Source: VRUE01 sp036403515 (GTDB taxonomy: Bacteria; Actinomycetota; Thermoleophilia; Solirubrobacterales; 70-9). From it: a stretch of DNA of 64,000 bases. Below the pieces are notes generated by a model. The model was not told the origin of the DNA. It saw only the letters and a list, made by a program, of their open reading frames with translations, and ran no database searches. Positions 8,547-18,574 of the stretch are shown here, piece by piece (position 1 is the stretch's first letter; every line of letters begins with the position of its first letter). The position numbers and the translations under genes are program-made. The DNA lies in NCBI GenBank assembly GCA_036403515.1, contig DASWQV010000059.1:150785-214784 (forward strand), written 5' to 3'.

Positions 8547-8576
8547 TTGACAGGTGACCAATGGGTCACCTATGAT
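8547..8576 (+). promoter_or_regulatory. ArsR promoter with embedded palindromic operator
   Basis: TTGACA (8547-8552) and TATGAT (8571-8576) are spaced by 18 bp. The inverted repeat AGGTGACC/GGTCACCT at 8552-8571 fills the space between them, as expected for a repressor operator. Seven nt separate the -10 box from ATG 8584, so the mRNA is probably leaderless. Autorepression by the ArsR protein is the obvious reading. Confidence 0.75.
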
Positions 8577-8583
8577 CTCGGCC

Positions 8584-8898
8584 ATGGACGAGGTGTTCAA
8601 GGCGCTGGCGGATCCGACTCGGCGGGGGCTGCTAGACCGCCTGTTCGAGCGCGATGGACAGACGCTCGGAGAGCTCGAAGAGGGCGTCTCGATGACCCGC
8701 TTCGGCGTGATGAAGCACCTGAAAGTGCTGGAGGAGGCGGGGCTGCTGACGACGCGCAAGCGCGGTCGCGAGAAGCTCCACTTCCTCAACCCCGTCCCGA
8801 TCCGGCTGCTCTACGAGCGCTGGGTCAGCAAGTACGCGGAGCCCTGGGCCTCGGCGCTCAGCGAGCTCAAGACCGAAATCGAGGAGGAAGACCGATGA
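8584..8898 (+). CDS. ArsR-family transcriptional regulator
   Basis: This ~104-residue winged-helix protein begins MDEVFKALADPTRRG, the standard ArsR opening, with the recognition helix around MTRFGVMKHLKVLEEAGLL. No Cys metal-sensing motif is present, so it is the non-metal type commonly paired with SRPBCC proteins. ATG 8584 is preferred over upstream starts because those lie within the promoter and operator. The next gene overlaps by four bases, so the two form one operon. Confidence 0.88.
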   Translation: MDEVFKALADPTRRGLLDRLFERDGQTLGELEEGVSMTRFGVMKHLKVLEEAGLLTTRKRGREKLHFLNPVPIRLLYERWVSKYAEPWASALSELKTEIEEEDR

Positions 8899-9410
8899 AC
8901 CAGGAAGAGCTCTACACCGTGGTCGGCGGGCGCGGCACGATGACCGTGTTCGAGATCTACGTCAAGACGACGCCGGAGCGCCTCTGGGAGGCGATCACCG
9001 ACGGCGAGATGCGCAAGAAGTACAGCTTCGGCGTCGGTACCGATTCCGACTGGAAGCCCGGATCGGAGTACCGGTCGGCGGTCCCGGGGGTGATCGACGT
9101 CGCCAGCGGCGTCAACCTCGAGGTCGAGCCGCCGCGCCGCCTCGTGCAGAGCTTCACCGCCCTCTGGAGCGAGGACGTCCAGAGCGAAGGCGAGTCGAGG
9201 GTGACCTGGGAGATCGAGCCCGTCGGCAACTCCTGCCGGCTCTCGGTCACCCACGATCAGCTCGGCGCGGAGGCCAACTCCGAACTCTGGGGCGGCTGGC
9301 CGATGATCCTCTCCGGCCTCAAGACCCTGCTCGAGACGGGCGAGCTGCTCGACACCCCGGCCTCACTGCGCTACGCGGGAGCCGGAGGTCAGCGCCCTGG
9401 ACAGGGGTAG
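8895..9410 (+). CDS. SRPBCC/AHSA1-domain protein
   Basis: This 171-residue protein shows the AHSA1 START-like fold pattern: FEIYVKTTPERLWEAITDGE near the N-terminus, then GSEYRSAVPG, and a long C-terminal helix (GGWPMILSGLKTLLETGE). The fold binds hydrophobic ligands in a deep cavity. Such proteins are regularly encoded next to ArsR regulators, and here the ATGA overlap shows coupling. The ligand is unknown; it may relate to the inducer of the ArsR protein. Confidence 0.85.
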   Translation: MNQEELYTVVGGRGTMTVFEIYVKTTPERLWEAITDGEMRKKYSFGVGTDSDWKPGSEYRSAVPGVIDVASGVNLEVEPPRRLVQSFTALWSEDVQSEGESRVTWEIEPVGNSCRLSVTHDQLGAEANSELWGGWPMILSGLKTLLETGELLDTPASLRYAGAGGQRPGQG

Positions 9411-9420
9411 CTTGTGTGCG

Positions 9421-9906
9421 GTGGATGCCGACCCTGTAGCCAGCCCTCCTGTCATCTGGCTGGCGACAATGGCCGGCGTGGTCCTGCTCCTCGCCGTCTC
9501 GGGTTGCGGTGACGTCCGCGGCACGACCGACGGCGAGGCCCAGAGGCCCGTGGCGGCGGACCAGTCATCCGCCGAGAAGCACCGCGACAGGCCCGCGGTC
9601 GAGGGGGTCGAGCGAGTCGCCCGCTCGCGCTGTGATCCCAGCCTGCCCAGCTGCCGCACCACCGAGGGGCGGATCGTCTACGTCGAGCGGGTCGACCCGG
9701 ACGGCGACGGCGACGCCCACTTCGTCGTCATCGATCCGCAGGGGATCACCCTCCCCGAGCTGACCGCCATCGACGTTCGCAAGGGCCTGCGCCCCCATCC
9801 GCTGCCCGGCCCCGGCGATCTGATCAGCGCCGCCGGCCCCGTCCAAACCGGCTCCTACGGCCAGAGCCAGATCCACGCGCTCGAGCTGCACGTCGCCGGC
9901 CGGTAG
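9421..9906 (+). CDS. Putative lipoprotein of unknown function
   Basis: The start is uncertain: TTG 9412, GTG 9421 or ATG 9469. A hydrophobic segment ends in LAVSGC, a good lipobox, so the mature protein should be anchored outside the membrane. The C-terminal ~95 residues (GRIVYVERVDPDGDGDAHFVVID... and a GDLISAAGPVQ turn) look like a small beta-barrel, perhaps OB-like. No family is recognised. It follows the AHSA1 gene with almost no gap and could share its transcript. TAGCTT 7 nt before GTG 9421 could be its own -10 box. Confidence 0.6.
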   Translation: MDADPVASPPVIWLATMAGVVLLLAVSGCGDVRGTTDGEAQRPVAADQSSAEKHRDRPAVEGVERVARSRCDPSLPSCRTTEGRIVYVERVDPDGDGDAHFVVIDPQGITLPELTAIDVRKGLRPHPLPGPGDLISAAGPVQTGSYGQSQIHALELHVAGR

Positions 9907-9920
9907 CGGCTCGTCTCAGC

Positions 9921-10397
9921 TCATGGCGCCAGGCGCCGCAGGCCGGAGAGGCGATCGAAGCCCGCGTCGGAGCTGGCGATGAGCTCGCAGCCGGCCTCGA
10001 TCGCATGGGCCGCATGAAAGGCGTCGCGTGGCGCCAGCCCCGGTCGCGCCATGAACGACTTTGCCGCTTCGATCACCGTGTGGTTGGTGGATTGAAGCTC
10101 GAGCGTGAGCCGGTCGATCGCCCGCCATGTCGCCGTCAAGCGGCGACGCGATGTCCGCATTACCCCGGTGGGGTCGACTCGGTAGGCCGAGAGCGGGTCG
10201 CTATCGCCGTCGTCGCGCAGCCAGGTCAGGACGAGGCGGTAAGCGAGCTCGTCGAGGACGAGGCCGCTGATTACGCCGCCGCCGTTCAGCTCGTCCAATA
10301 CCTGGGCGCGCCAGGCCTCAACCGGCCCCAGTGCTCCGCCGCGTTTCGATCGCAGGTGCGCGTAAAGGAAATTGGTGTCGAGGTAGCAGCGTGTCAA
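9921..10397 (-). CDS. PIN-domain ribonuclease toxin (VapC-like)
   Basis: This 158-residue PIN domain has the expected acidic residues: YLDTN at the N-terminus, VLDEL in the middle, APRDAFHAAHA, and SSDAGFD near the end. These bind Mg or Mn for endoribonuclease activity. It overlaps the upstream Xre-type gene by four bases (ATGA), forming a toxin-antitoxin pair. The partner is an HTH protein rather than the usual VapB. Confidence 0.85.
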   Translation of the reverse strand: MTRCYLDTNFLYAHLRSKRGGALGPVEAWRAQVLDELNGGGVISGLVLDELAYRLVLTWLRDDGDSDPLSAYRVDPTGVMRTSRRRLTATWRAIDRLTLELQSTNHTVIEAAKSFMARPGLAPRDAFHAAHAIEAGCELIASSDAGFDRLSGLRRLAP

Positions 10398-10729
10398 GGT
10401 GCGCGCAGGGCCCGCTCGAGAGCGGCATCGGGCTCCTGCCAGCGTCCGGCGAGGACCTCATCCAACTCGCCGGGTCGCGCGTCGCCCGCGGCCCCCGCGG
10501 TTCTCTCCCAGGCGCCGGTTGAGTCTGGATCGACGTCCCAGAGCGACCCCGGTCCCACTCCAAGCGCCCGGGACAACCGGGCGATCGTGTTGAGGTCGAC
10601 CCGCGTCGCTCGGCCGGAAAGGATGTTGCGCACGGTCTTCTGATCGAGCCCGGTCTCCTCGGCGAGCTGTCGCGCCCCCCAGCCCCGCTGTGCGGCCAGC
10701 TCCTCGACCCTCCAGGCGATTTTCGACAT
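10394..10729 (-). CDS. Xre-type HTH antitoxin
   Basis: This is a 111-residue protein. Residues ~8-65 form a classic lambda-repressor-like HTH (GWGARQLAEETGLDQKTVRN followed by NTIARLSRALGV). The C-terminal ~40 residues are acidic and probably wrap the toxin. Position upstream of, and overlap with, the PIN toxin support the antitoxin role. A TAGGA/TCCTA inverted repeat abuts its start and may be its own operator. Confidence 0.8.
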   Translation of the reverse strand: MSKIAWRVEELAAQRGWGARQLAEETGLDQKTVRNILSGRATRVDLNTIARLSRALGVGPGSLWDVDPDSTGAWERTAGAAGDARPGELDEVLAGRWQEPDAALERALRAP

Positions 10730-10741
10730 AGGAATATCCTA
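10729..10741 (-). promoter_or_regulatory. -10 box and small inverted repeat of the toxin-antitoxin operon
   Basis: Read on the minus strand, TAGGAT lies 6 nt before the antitoxin ATG, predicting a leaderless mRNA. It is part of TAGGA-ATA-TCCTA, whose 5-bp arms could bind the Xre protein. Confidence 0.5.
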
Positions 10742-10769
10742 CCGCAACAGGACGATGCTCCATAGCGAG

Positions 10770-10775
10770 TAGGAT
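10770..10775 (+). promoter_or_regulatory. TAGGAT -10 box before the MDR gene
   Basis: TAGGAT lies 6 nt before ATC 10782, matching the leaderless geometry of other genes here. It implies translation from ATC or another site close to the RNA 5' end. Confidence 0.4.
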
Positions 10776-10793
10776 CGAGCCATCAAGGCGGCG

Positions 10794-11750
10794 GTGATAT
10801 TCGAGAACGGCGGTCCGGACGTGCTGCGCTACGCGGATGTCCCCGACCCGGAGTGCTTCGAGGGCTGCGTGTTGGTCGAGGTCGAGGCGATCAGCATCGA
10901 GGGCGGCGATCTGCTCGCCCGGGCGCTCTCGCCGCCGCCGGCGAGCCCGCACATCGTCGGTTATCTGTGCGCAGGAACGGTGGTCGAGGTCGGCGACGGC
11001 GTCGAGAGTCCTGCGATCGGCGAGAAAGTGGTGGCCCTGAACGCCAACGGCTCTCATGCCGAGAAGCGCGTCGTGCCGGCGGCGATGACCTGGGCGATTC
11101 CCGAGGGTCTCGATCCCGCGGTGGCCGCGTGCGTCCCGGTCGCGCTGGGCACCGCGCACGAGTGCCTATTCACGGCCGCGAAGCTCGAGCGCGGGCAGAC
11201 GGCGTTGATCCATGCCGGCGCGGGCGGGGTTGGGATGGCGGCGATCCAGATGGCGGCGCAGGCGGGCGTGACCGTGATCTCGACCGCCTCGAGCGACGAG
11301 AAACTGGAGCGCTTGAAGCCGTTTGGTCTCGACCACGGCATCAACTACGCCAGCGAGAGCTTTGTCGAGCGGGTTGGCGAGCTGACCGGCGGTCAAGGCG
11401 TCGACGTCGTGCTCGACTCGGTCGGCGGCAAGAACCTGGTCGACAGCATCGACGCGCTGGCCTATCGAGGCACGCTCGTCAGTGTCGGGGTCGCCGGCCG
11501 GGCCGGCTCGGACGTCGAAGCCAAAGCCCTGTGGGGGAAGAACAACACCCTCCGCGGCGTCTTCCTCGGCGGCGCACTGATCTCCGAGCACCCACGGGTC
11601 CACCAGATGATCGCCGAGTTGATCGAGCGCGTCGCCCGCGGCGAGCTGCGGGTCGAGATCGACCGCTCCTTTCCGCTCGCCGAAGCGGCCGAGGCCCATG
11701 CGTACCTGGAGGGCAGGAACGCCTTCGGCCGGGTAGTGCTGAAGCCCTAG
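10794..11750 (+). CDS. MDR-family quinone oxidoreductase-like protein
   Basis: A zinc-free medium-chain reductase of about 318 residues. The NADPH-binding segment is HAGAGGVGMAAIQMA, and GHD-type zinc ligands are missing. The C-terminus (NAFGRVVLKP) is typical of quinone reductase-like MDRs. GTG 10794 is the first ordinary start codon. However, the family usually begins MKAAVI, and the bases just upstream read ATC-AAG-GCG-GCG-GTG-ATA in frame, 6 nt after a TAGGAT box. An in-frame stop at 10770 rules out anything longer. The true start may be ATC 10782. The gene is divergent from the toxin-antitoxin operon. Confidence 0.85.
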   Translation: MIFENGGPDVLRYADVPDPECFEGCVLVEVEAISIEGGDLLARALSPPPASPHIVGYLCAGTVVEVGDGVESPAIGEKVVALNANGSHAEKRVVPAAMTWAIPEGLDPAVAACVPVALGTAHECLFTAAKLERGQTALIHAGAGGVGMAAIQMAAQAGVTVISTASSDEKLERLKPFGLDHGINYASESFVERVGELTGGQGVDVVLDSVGGKNLVDSIDALAYRGTLVSVGVAGRAGSDVEAKALWGKNNTLRGVFLGGALISEHPRVHQMIAELIERVARGELRVEIDRSFPLAEAAEAHAYLEGRNAFGRVVLKP

Positions 11751-11771
11751 GCGTACGGCTGGACTGGACCC

Positions 11772-12194
11772 GTGGCCTACCGCAAGCTGCTTGCCTCCGA
11801 GGCGTTCTGGCGCCCCTCGAACCAGATGGCAGTCGCGAACACCGATCTCGGCCGCCAGCTCGAGGCGCGCCAGCTGGGCGCGAGGCTCTGGCGGCTGAAG
11901 CCGGGCCAGGCCTCGACCCGGCACCGTCACATCGACCAGGAGGAGCTCTACCTGCTGCTCGAGGGGTCGGGACGAATCCGCGTCGACGGCGAGCTGCTGA
12001 CGCTCGAGCCGTTGGACAGCGTCCTGGTCGAGCCCGATTCGACTCGTCAGCTGTTCAACGACACCGCCGCCGATCAGCTCTGGCTCGTTACCGGAGCGCC
12101 GCTCGAGGCCGCCAATACCCTCGAGATGACCCCGGAGCAGCTCGCGGCTCTCTACCCCGACGGCCCCAAAGCGCTCCCGCCTGAGCTCAGCTAG
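11772..12194 (+). CDS. Cupin-domain protein
   Basis: This is a 140-residue single-domain cupin. The two conserved motifs are visible: RHRHIDQEELYLLLEGSGRIRV, with metal-binding His and Glu residues, and the second segment around LEPLDSVLVEP. It lies 21 bp after the MDR gene in the same direction and probably shares its transcript. Function is unknown; such cupins range from isomerases to sensors. Its last bases overlap the convergent flavoprotein gene. Confidence 0.8.
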   Translation: MAYRKLLASEAFWRPSNQMAVANTDLGRQLEARQLGARLWRLKPGQASTRHRHIDQEELYLLLEGSGRIRVDGELLTLEPLDSVLVEPDSTRQLFNDTAADQLWLVTGAPLEAANTLEMTPEQLAALYPDGPKALPPELS

Positions 12195-13788
12195 AAGGCT
12201 CGCTTACAGGGAGGTCGCGTCGGGGGAAGAGGTGCTCGTGGACGAAGCGGACGATCGTCGCGCCCTCTCCCACCGCCGTGGCGCAGCGCTTGATCGAGCC
12301 GGCGCGGACGTCGCCGGCGGCGAATACGCCGGGGGCGCTGGTCTCGAGCAAACCTTCTGCGCCCGCTTCTGATCCAGTCAGGATGAACCCCTTGGCGTCC
12401 CGCTCGACCACGTCGCCGAGCCAATCGGTGCAGGGTGAGGCGCCGAGGAAGAGAAAGAGCACGGAGAGCGGCAGGCGCTCGCCGTCGGTGAGGGTGACCG
12501 CTTCGAGGTGGCCATTCTCGCCGTGCAGGGCCTCGATTTCACTGCGGTCGCGGACCGCGACGCCGTAGCGCTCGAGCTCTTCGAGCATGTAGTGGGACAT
12601 CGTCTCGCCGAGGTCGGCGCGGCGGTGCAGGAGGGTGACCAGGGCGCCGCCGCGGGCGAGCCAGACAGCGGCTTGCCCAGCGGAGTTGCCGCCGCCCACC
12701 ACGCCGACGCGTTGGCCGCCGCAGAGCTGGGCCTCGGGCGGGCCGGCGGCGTAGAAGACGGTGATCCCCTCGTAGTCGGCGAGGTCGGCCACCGGCAGGC
12801 GCCTGTATTCGGCGCCGGTGGAGAGAAGCACCGTCCGCGCCAGTATTTCGTTGCCTTCCTCGAGCCTGACCGTATGCCGGCCCTCGCCGAGCTCCAGTTC
12901 GCGGGCGCGGTAGGGCGTCGCCGTGCGGGCCCCGAACTTGCGCGCCTGGGTGACCGCGCGGCTGGTCAGCTCGGAGCCGCTGATGCCGGCCGGGAAGCCG
13001 AGGTAGTTCTCGATCCGGCGCGAGGTGCCCGCCTGGCCGCCGAGCACGGTGCTCTCGATCACCAGGGTGTCGAGGCCCTCCGAGGCGCCGTAGACGGCCG
13101 CCCCGAGACCGGCGGGGCCGCCGCCGACGACGACCAGGTCGACTTCCTCGCGCTGTTCGAGCTCCAGGCCGATTCCCAGCGCCCGCGAGAGCTGGCCGTT
13201 GCTCGGCCGTCGCAGCTCGGCGCCGCCCGGAAGTCGAACGATCGGGATGTCCTCTGGACCGGCAGCCTCGACGAGGGCGGCCGCCTCCTCGCTTTCCCCG
13301 GGTTCGAGCCAGGTGTGTGGGAGGCGCAGGCGCCGGGCGAAATCAAGCGTGCCCATCGTCTCGGGTGACTCGCGCGGGCCGATGATTTCGAGCCCGATCC
13401 CCTGCCGCTGCTGGAGCAGCTCACGGCGCTCGATGAAGGCGGAGAGCAGCAGGTCCGAGAGCGAGCCGTCCTCGAAGAGCAGCCGCCGCAGGACTTCGCG
13501 GTCGACGGCGATGTAGCGCATCGGCTCGGTCACGACGGCGGTGAGGAAGACGGTCTGCCCGGAGAGCAGGTTCATCTCGCCGAGGAAGCCGGAGGCGCCG
13601 TGGCGAACGATCTCGCGGCCCGCGGAGTCGACCACCGAGACCTCACCATCGACGATCGCGATGAAGGGATAGGTCGCGTCGCCGACCTCGAACAGCTTCT
13701 CGCCGGGCTCGGCGGTGCGCTCCTCGCCGTGCTGGCGCAGCGTCGCGAGCTGGGAGTTCGAGAGCACTCGGCTTGTGGGGACGGCCAC
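12187..13788 (-). CDS. cNMP-binding / thioredoxin-reductase-like flavoprotein
   Basis: A 533-residue fusion. Residues ~20-140 form a cyclic-nucleotide-binding domain (GEKLFEVGD, GFLGEMNLLSG). Residues ~140-210 are a linker with a thioredoxin-like flavour. From ~215 on is a thioredoxin-reductase-type flavoprotein: VVVGGGPAGLGAAVYGASEG for FAD, GGGNSAGQAAVWLARG for NADPH, and GVFAAGDVRAGSIKR. The redox Cys pair expected after GITVFYAA is absent: the region reads GPPEAQLCGG, with one Cys. It may therefore be an NADPH oxidase- or sensor-like relative, not a true thioredoxin reductase. Confidence 0.85.
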   Translation of the reverse strand: MAVPTSRVLSNSQLATLRQHGEERTAEPGEKLFEVGDATYPFIAIVDGEVSVVDSAGREIVRHGASGFLGEMNLLSGQTVFLTAVVTEPMRYIAVDREVLRRLLFEDGSLSDLLLSAFIERRELLQQRQGIGLEIIGPRESPETMGTLDFARRLRLPHTWLEPGESEEAAALVEAAGPEDIPIVRLPGGAELRRPSNGQLSRALGIGLELEQREEVDLVVVGGGPAGLGAAVYGASEGLDTLVIESTVLGGQAGTSRRIENYLGFPAGISGSELTSRAVTQARKFGARTATPYRARELELGEGRHTVRLEEGNEILARTVLLSTGAEYRRLPVADLADYEGITVFYAAGPPEAQLCGGQRVGVVGGGNSAGQAAVWLARGGALVTLLHRRADLGETMSHYMLEELERYGVAVRDRSEIEALHGENGHLEAVTLTDGERLPLSVLFLFLGASPCTDWLGDVVERDAKGFILTGSEAGAEGLLETSAPGVFAAGDVRAGSIKRCATAVGEGATIVRFVHEHLFPRRDLPVSEPSS

Positions 13789-13794
13789 CCGCCC

Positions 13795-13800
13795 AGACTA
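13795..13800 (-). promoter_or_regulatory. -10 box of a leaderless promoter
   Basis: TAGTCT on the minus strand lies 6 nt before GTG 13788 of the cNMP/flavoprotein gene. Confidence 0.45.
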
Positions 13801-13840
13801 GATGGTCGGTCCAGCGAGCCGGAATGAAAAGCTAGCCGCG

Positions 13841-15727
13841 ATGAGTGGCTCCCGAATGCGATCGGCTTTCAGCGGGCGAACCGCCTGGGCGCGCAGCCTG
13901 CAGGCGCCGCTGCGCGACTTCCTCACCACCGAGACGGGAAGCGCCAGCGTCCTGCTCGCCGCCGCGGTCGCGGCTCTCGCCTGGGCCAACCTCGACCTCT
14001 CCTCCTACGAGAGCGTCTGGCGCACGCAGCTCTCGATCCATGTCGGCAGCTCGGGCATCTCCCAGAGCCTTCGCGACTGGGTCAACAGCGGCCTGATGAC
14101 GTTCTTCTTCTTCGTCGTCGGGCTCGAGGTGCGGCGCGAGTTCGACGTCGGCGAGCTGCGCGAGCGCCGGCGTCTGGCACTGCCGGTGCTGGCCGCCCTG
14201 GGCGGCATGGCGGTGCCGGTGGCGATCTATCTGGCCATCAACAGCGGCGATGGGGCCGCGCACGGCTGGGGGGTGGCGATGTCGACCGACACCGCCTTTG
14301 CCCTAGGCATGCTGGCCTTGGTCGGACCGCGCTTTCCCGACCGCCTGCGCGGCTTCATGCTGACGATCATCGTCGTCGACGACGCGGTGGCGCTGCTCGT
14401 CATCGCTGTCGCCTACAGCGGCCAGGTCGACCTCGGGCCGCTGCTGATCTCGGTCGGCGTCTTCGGGCTGATCCTGACCGCCCTCGCGTTGCGGATCCGC
14501 CCCGGTTTGGTCTACTTCCTGCTGGCCGCGGTCGCCTGGGTAGCGCTGTTCGAGTCGGGCGTCGACCCGGTCGTGCTCGGCCTCGCCGTCGGCCTGCTCA
14601 CCTGGGCCTACCCGGCGGGACGCGGTGAGCTGGAGCGGGCGACGGACCTCTTTCGCAGCTTTCGCGAGCAGCCGACGCCCGAGCTGGCCCGATCCGCCAG
14701 CGCCGGGCTGCAGGCTGCCGTCTCGCCCAACGCTCGCCTGCAGCAGCTCTACCACCCCTGGACGAGCTATGTGATCGTGCCACTCTTCGCGCTGGCCAAC
14801 GTCGGCATCGCGATCGACGGCGACTTCCTCTCGCGCGCGTACTCCTCGCCGCTGACGCTGGGGATCATCATCGCCTACGTGCTCGGCAAGCCGGTCGGCA
14901 TCGCCGGGACCTCATGGCTGGTGGCAAAACTGAGCCGCGGCAAGCTGCGCCCGCCGGTCGGCTGGGCGGCCACGGCCGGGGGCGGGGCGATCGCCGGGAT
15001 CGGCTTCACCGTCTCGCTGCTGATCGCCGCCCTCGCCTTCAAGGGGATCGAGCTGCGCGAGGCGAAGCTCGGCGTGCTGAGCGCGGCCCTCGCCGCCTCG
15101 GCCCTGACCTGGCTGGTCTTCCGCGCCACCGCGATGCTGCCCAGGCGGGCCCGTATCCGCGCCCTGCTCGGCAGCTCGGAAACGCTCGTCGACCTCGCCG
15201 TGCCGGTCGATCCCGAGCGCGACCACCTGCGCGGCCCGGTCGAGGCGCCGGTGACGGTGGTCGAGTACGGCGATTTCGAGTGCCCCTACTGCGGGCGGGC
15301 CGAGCCGGTGGTGCGCGAGCTGCTGGCCGACTTCGGCGACGTCCGCTACGTCTGGCGGCACCTGCCGCTCTCCGACGTCCACCCAAACGCCGACTTCGCC
15401 GCCGAGGCCTCCGAGGCCGCCGCCGCCCAGGGGGCCTTCTGGGAGATGCACGACCTGCTGCTCGACCACCAGGGCGAGCTGCGACCACCAGACCTCCAGG
15501 ACTACGCCGAACAGCTCGGCCTCGACATCGAGCGCTACCACGAGGACTTGCGCCGACACGCCTACGCGCCGCGCGTGGAGGAGGACGTCGACTCAGCCGA
15601 CATCAGCGGGGTCACCGGCACGCCGACCTTCTTCGTCAACGAGCAGCGCCACGACGGCGCCTACGACATCGAAACGCTCTCAGCCGCCGTGCGCGCGGCC
15701 GGCGCCCGCTCCGTCATCACACCCTGA
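13841..15727 (+). CDS. nhaA: NhaA Na+/H+ antiporter fused to a DsbA-like domain
   Basis: Residues ~20-430 match NhaA: about 12 hydrophobic segments, LMTFFFFVVGLEVRRE, the STDTAFALG region, IIVVDDAVALLVIA with the paired Asp residues, and the terminal GIGFTVSLLIA segment. Residues ~450-625 are a thioredoxin-fold DsbA/FrnE-like domain with the active site FECPYCGRAEP and GVTGTPTFFVN (cis-Pro loop). The antiporter exchanges Na+ for H+; the fused domain could couple it to redox state. ATG 13841 is preferred over ATG 13802, which lies in the divergent promoter. Confidence 0.9.
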   Translation: MSGSRMRSAFSGRTAWARSLQAPLRDFLTTETGSASVLLAAAVAALAWANLDLSSYESVWRTQLSIHVGSSGISQSLRDWVNSGLMTFFFFVVGLEVRREFDVGELRERRRLALPVLAALGGMAVPVAIYLAINSGDGAAHGWGVAMSTDTAFALGMLALVGPRFPDRLRGFMLTIIVVDDAVALLVIAVAYSGQVDLGPLLISVGVFGLILTALALRIRPGLVYFLLAAVAWVALFESGVDPVVLGLAVGLLTWAYPAGRGELERATDLFRSFREQPTPELARSASAGLQAAVSPNARLQQLYHPWTSYVIVPLFALANVGIAIDGDFLSRAYSSPLTLGIIIAYVLGKPVGIAGTSWLVAKLSRGKLRPPVGWAATAGGGAIAGIGFTVSLLIAALAFKGIELREAKLGVLSAALAASALTWLVFRATAMLPRRARIRALLGSSETLVDLAVPVDPERDHLRGPVEAPVTVVEYGDFECPYCGRAEPVVRELLADFGDVRYVWRHLPLSDVHPNADFAAEASEAAAAQGAFWEMHDLLLDHQGELRPPDLQDYAEQLGLDIERYHEDLRRHAYAPRVEEDVDSADISGVTGTPTFFVNEQRHDGAYDIETLSAAVRAAGARSVITP

Positions 15728-15737
15728 AGCTCGATTC

Positions 15738-15860
15738 CATCGTCCCACTCGAGGTGCAACGCGCTGTTCATCGCATTGAGCCGTAACGCGTTGCATTTCA
15801 TCGTCCCACCCGAGGTGCAACGCGCTGTTCATCGCACTGAGCCGTAACGCGTTGCACCTC
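15738..15860. repeat. Two 61-bp direct repeats with a 13-bp inverted repeat
   Basis: Two near-identical units start at 15738 and 15799 (period 61). Each carries GAGGTGCAACGCG and later CGCGTTGCA. In the second unit the arms GAGGTGCAACGCG (15812-15824) and CGCGTTGCACCTC (15848-15860) pair perfectly over 13 bp around a 23-nt loop. In the first, 9 bp pair. The array sits between nhaA and lon and may serve as a terminator or protein-binding site. Confidence 0.7.
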
Positions 15861-15938
15861 GGCGGGATCTGCGATCTGGGCCCATTCAACAGTCGCGCTA
15901 TCCTGTTCTGAGACTAACTACAGAAATTGGACTTAGCT

Positions 15939-18210
<2,272 letters not shown>

Positions 18211-18230
<20 letters not shown>

Positions 18231-18546
18231 CTGCTCCCCGGTCCCCGCCGAGCTGCGGGCGACGGCGACCCTGCTCGAGCGCCGCTGGACGCTGGCGACG
18301 ATCTACGCCTGCGCCAGCGGCGCGTCTCGTTTCAACGAGTTCCGGCAGTCGCTTCCGGGGGTCTCGCCAACGACGCTTTCCGAGCGCCTCGAGCAGCTCG
18401 AGGCCGCACTCATAGTCGAACGTCGTCTCGTCCCGGGTCGCCCGCCGCACACCGAGTACGTCCTCACCGCCCAGGGCAAGCGGCTCGCCGGGGCCGTCGC
18501 AGGGTTGCTCGAGAAAGGGACGGAGGAGGGACGCCGCGTCCGCTAG
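18211..18546 (+). CDS. HxlR-family HTH regulator
   Basis: This 111-residue winged-helix protein has HxlR features: LLERRWTLATIYACASGASRFNEF for the conserved first helices, GVSPTTLSERLEQLEAA for the recognition helix, and Y-VLTAQGKRLA in the wing. An N-terminal Cys pair (SPRCRSCSPV) could sense thiol stress, as in HypR/YodB relatives; that is inference. It overlaps the 3' end of lon by 20 bases, so it may be translated from the same mRNA. Confidence 0.8.
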
Positions 18547-18574
18547 GAATTGCCGCCCGCCCGCCCGCCCGCCG

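Noticed and set aside
12187..13788. A standard thioredoxin reductase.
   Set aside because: The redox-active Cys-x2-Cys is absent and an extra cNMP-binding domain is present.
15738..15860. A CRISPR array at the tandem 61-bp repeats.
   Set aside because: Only two copies, directly adjacent with no unique spacers, and no cas genes nearby.
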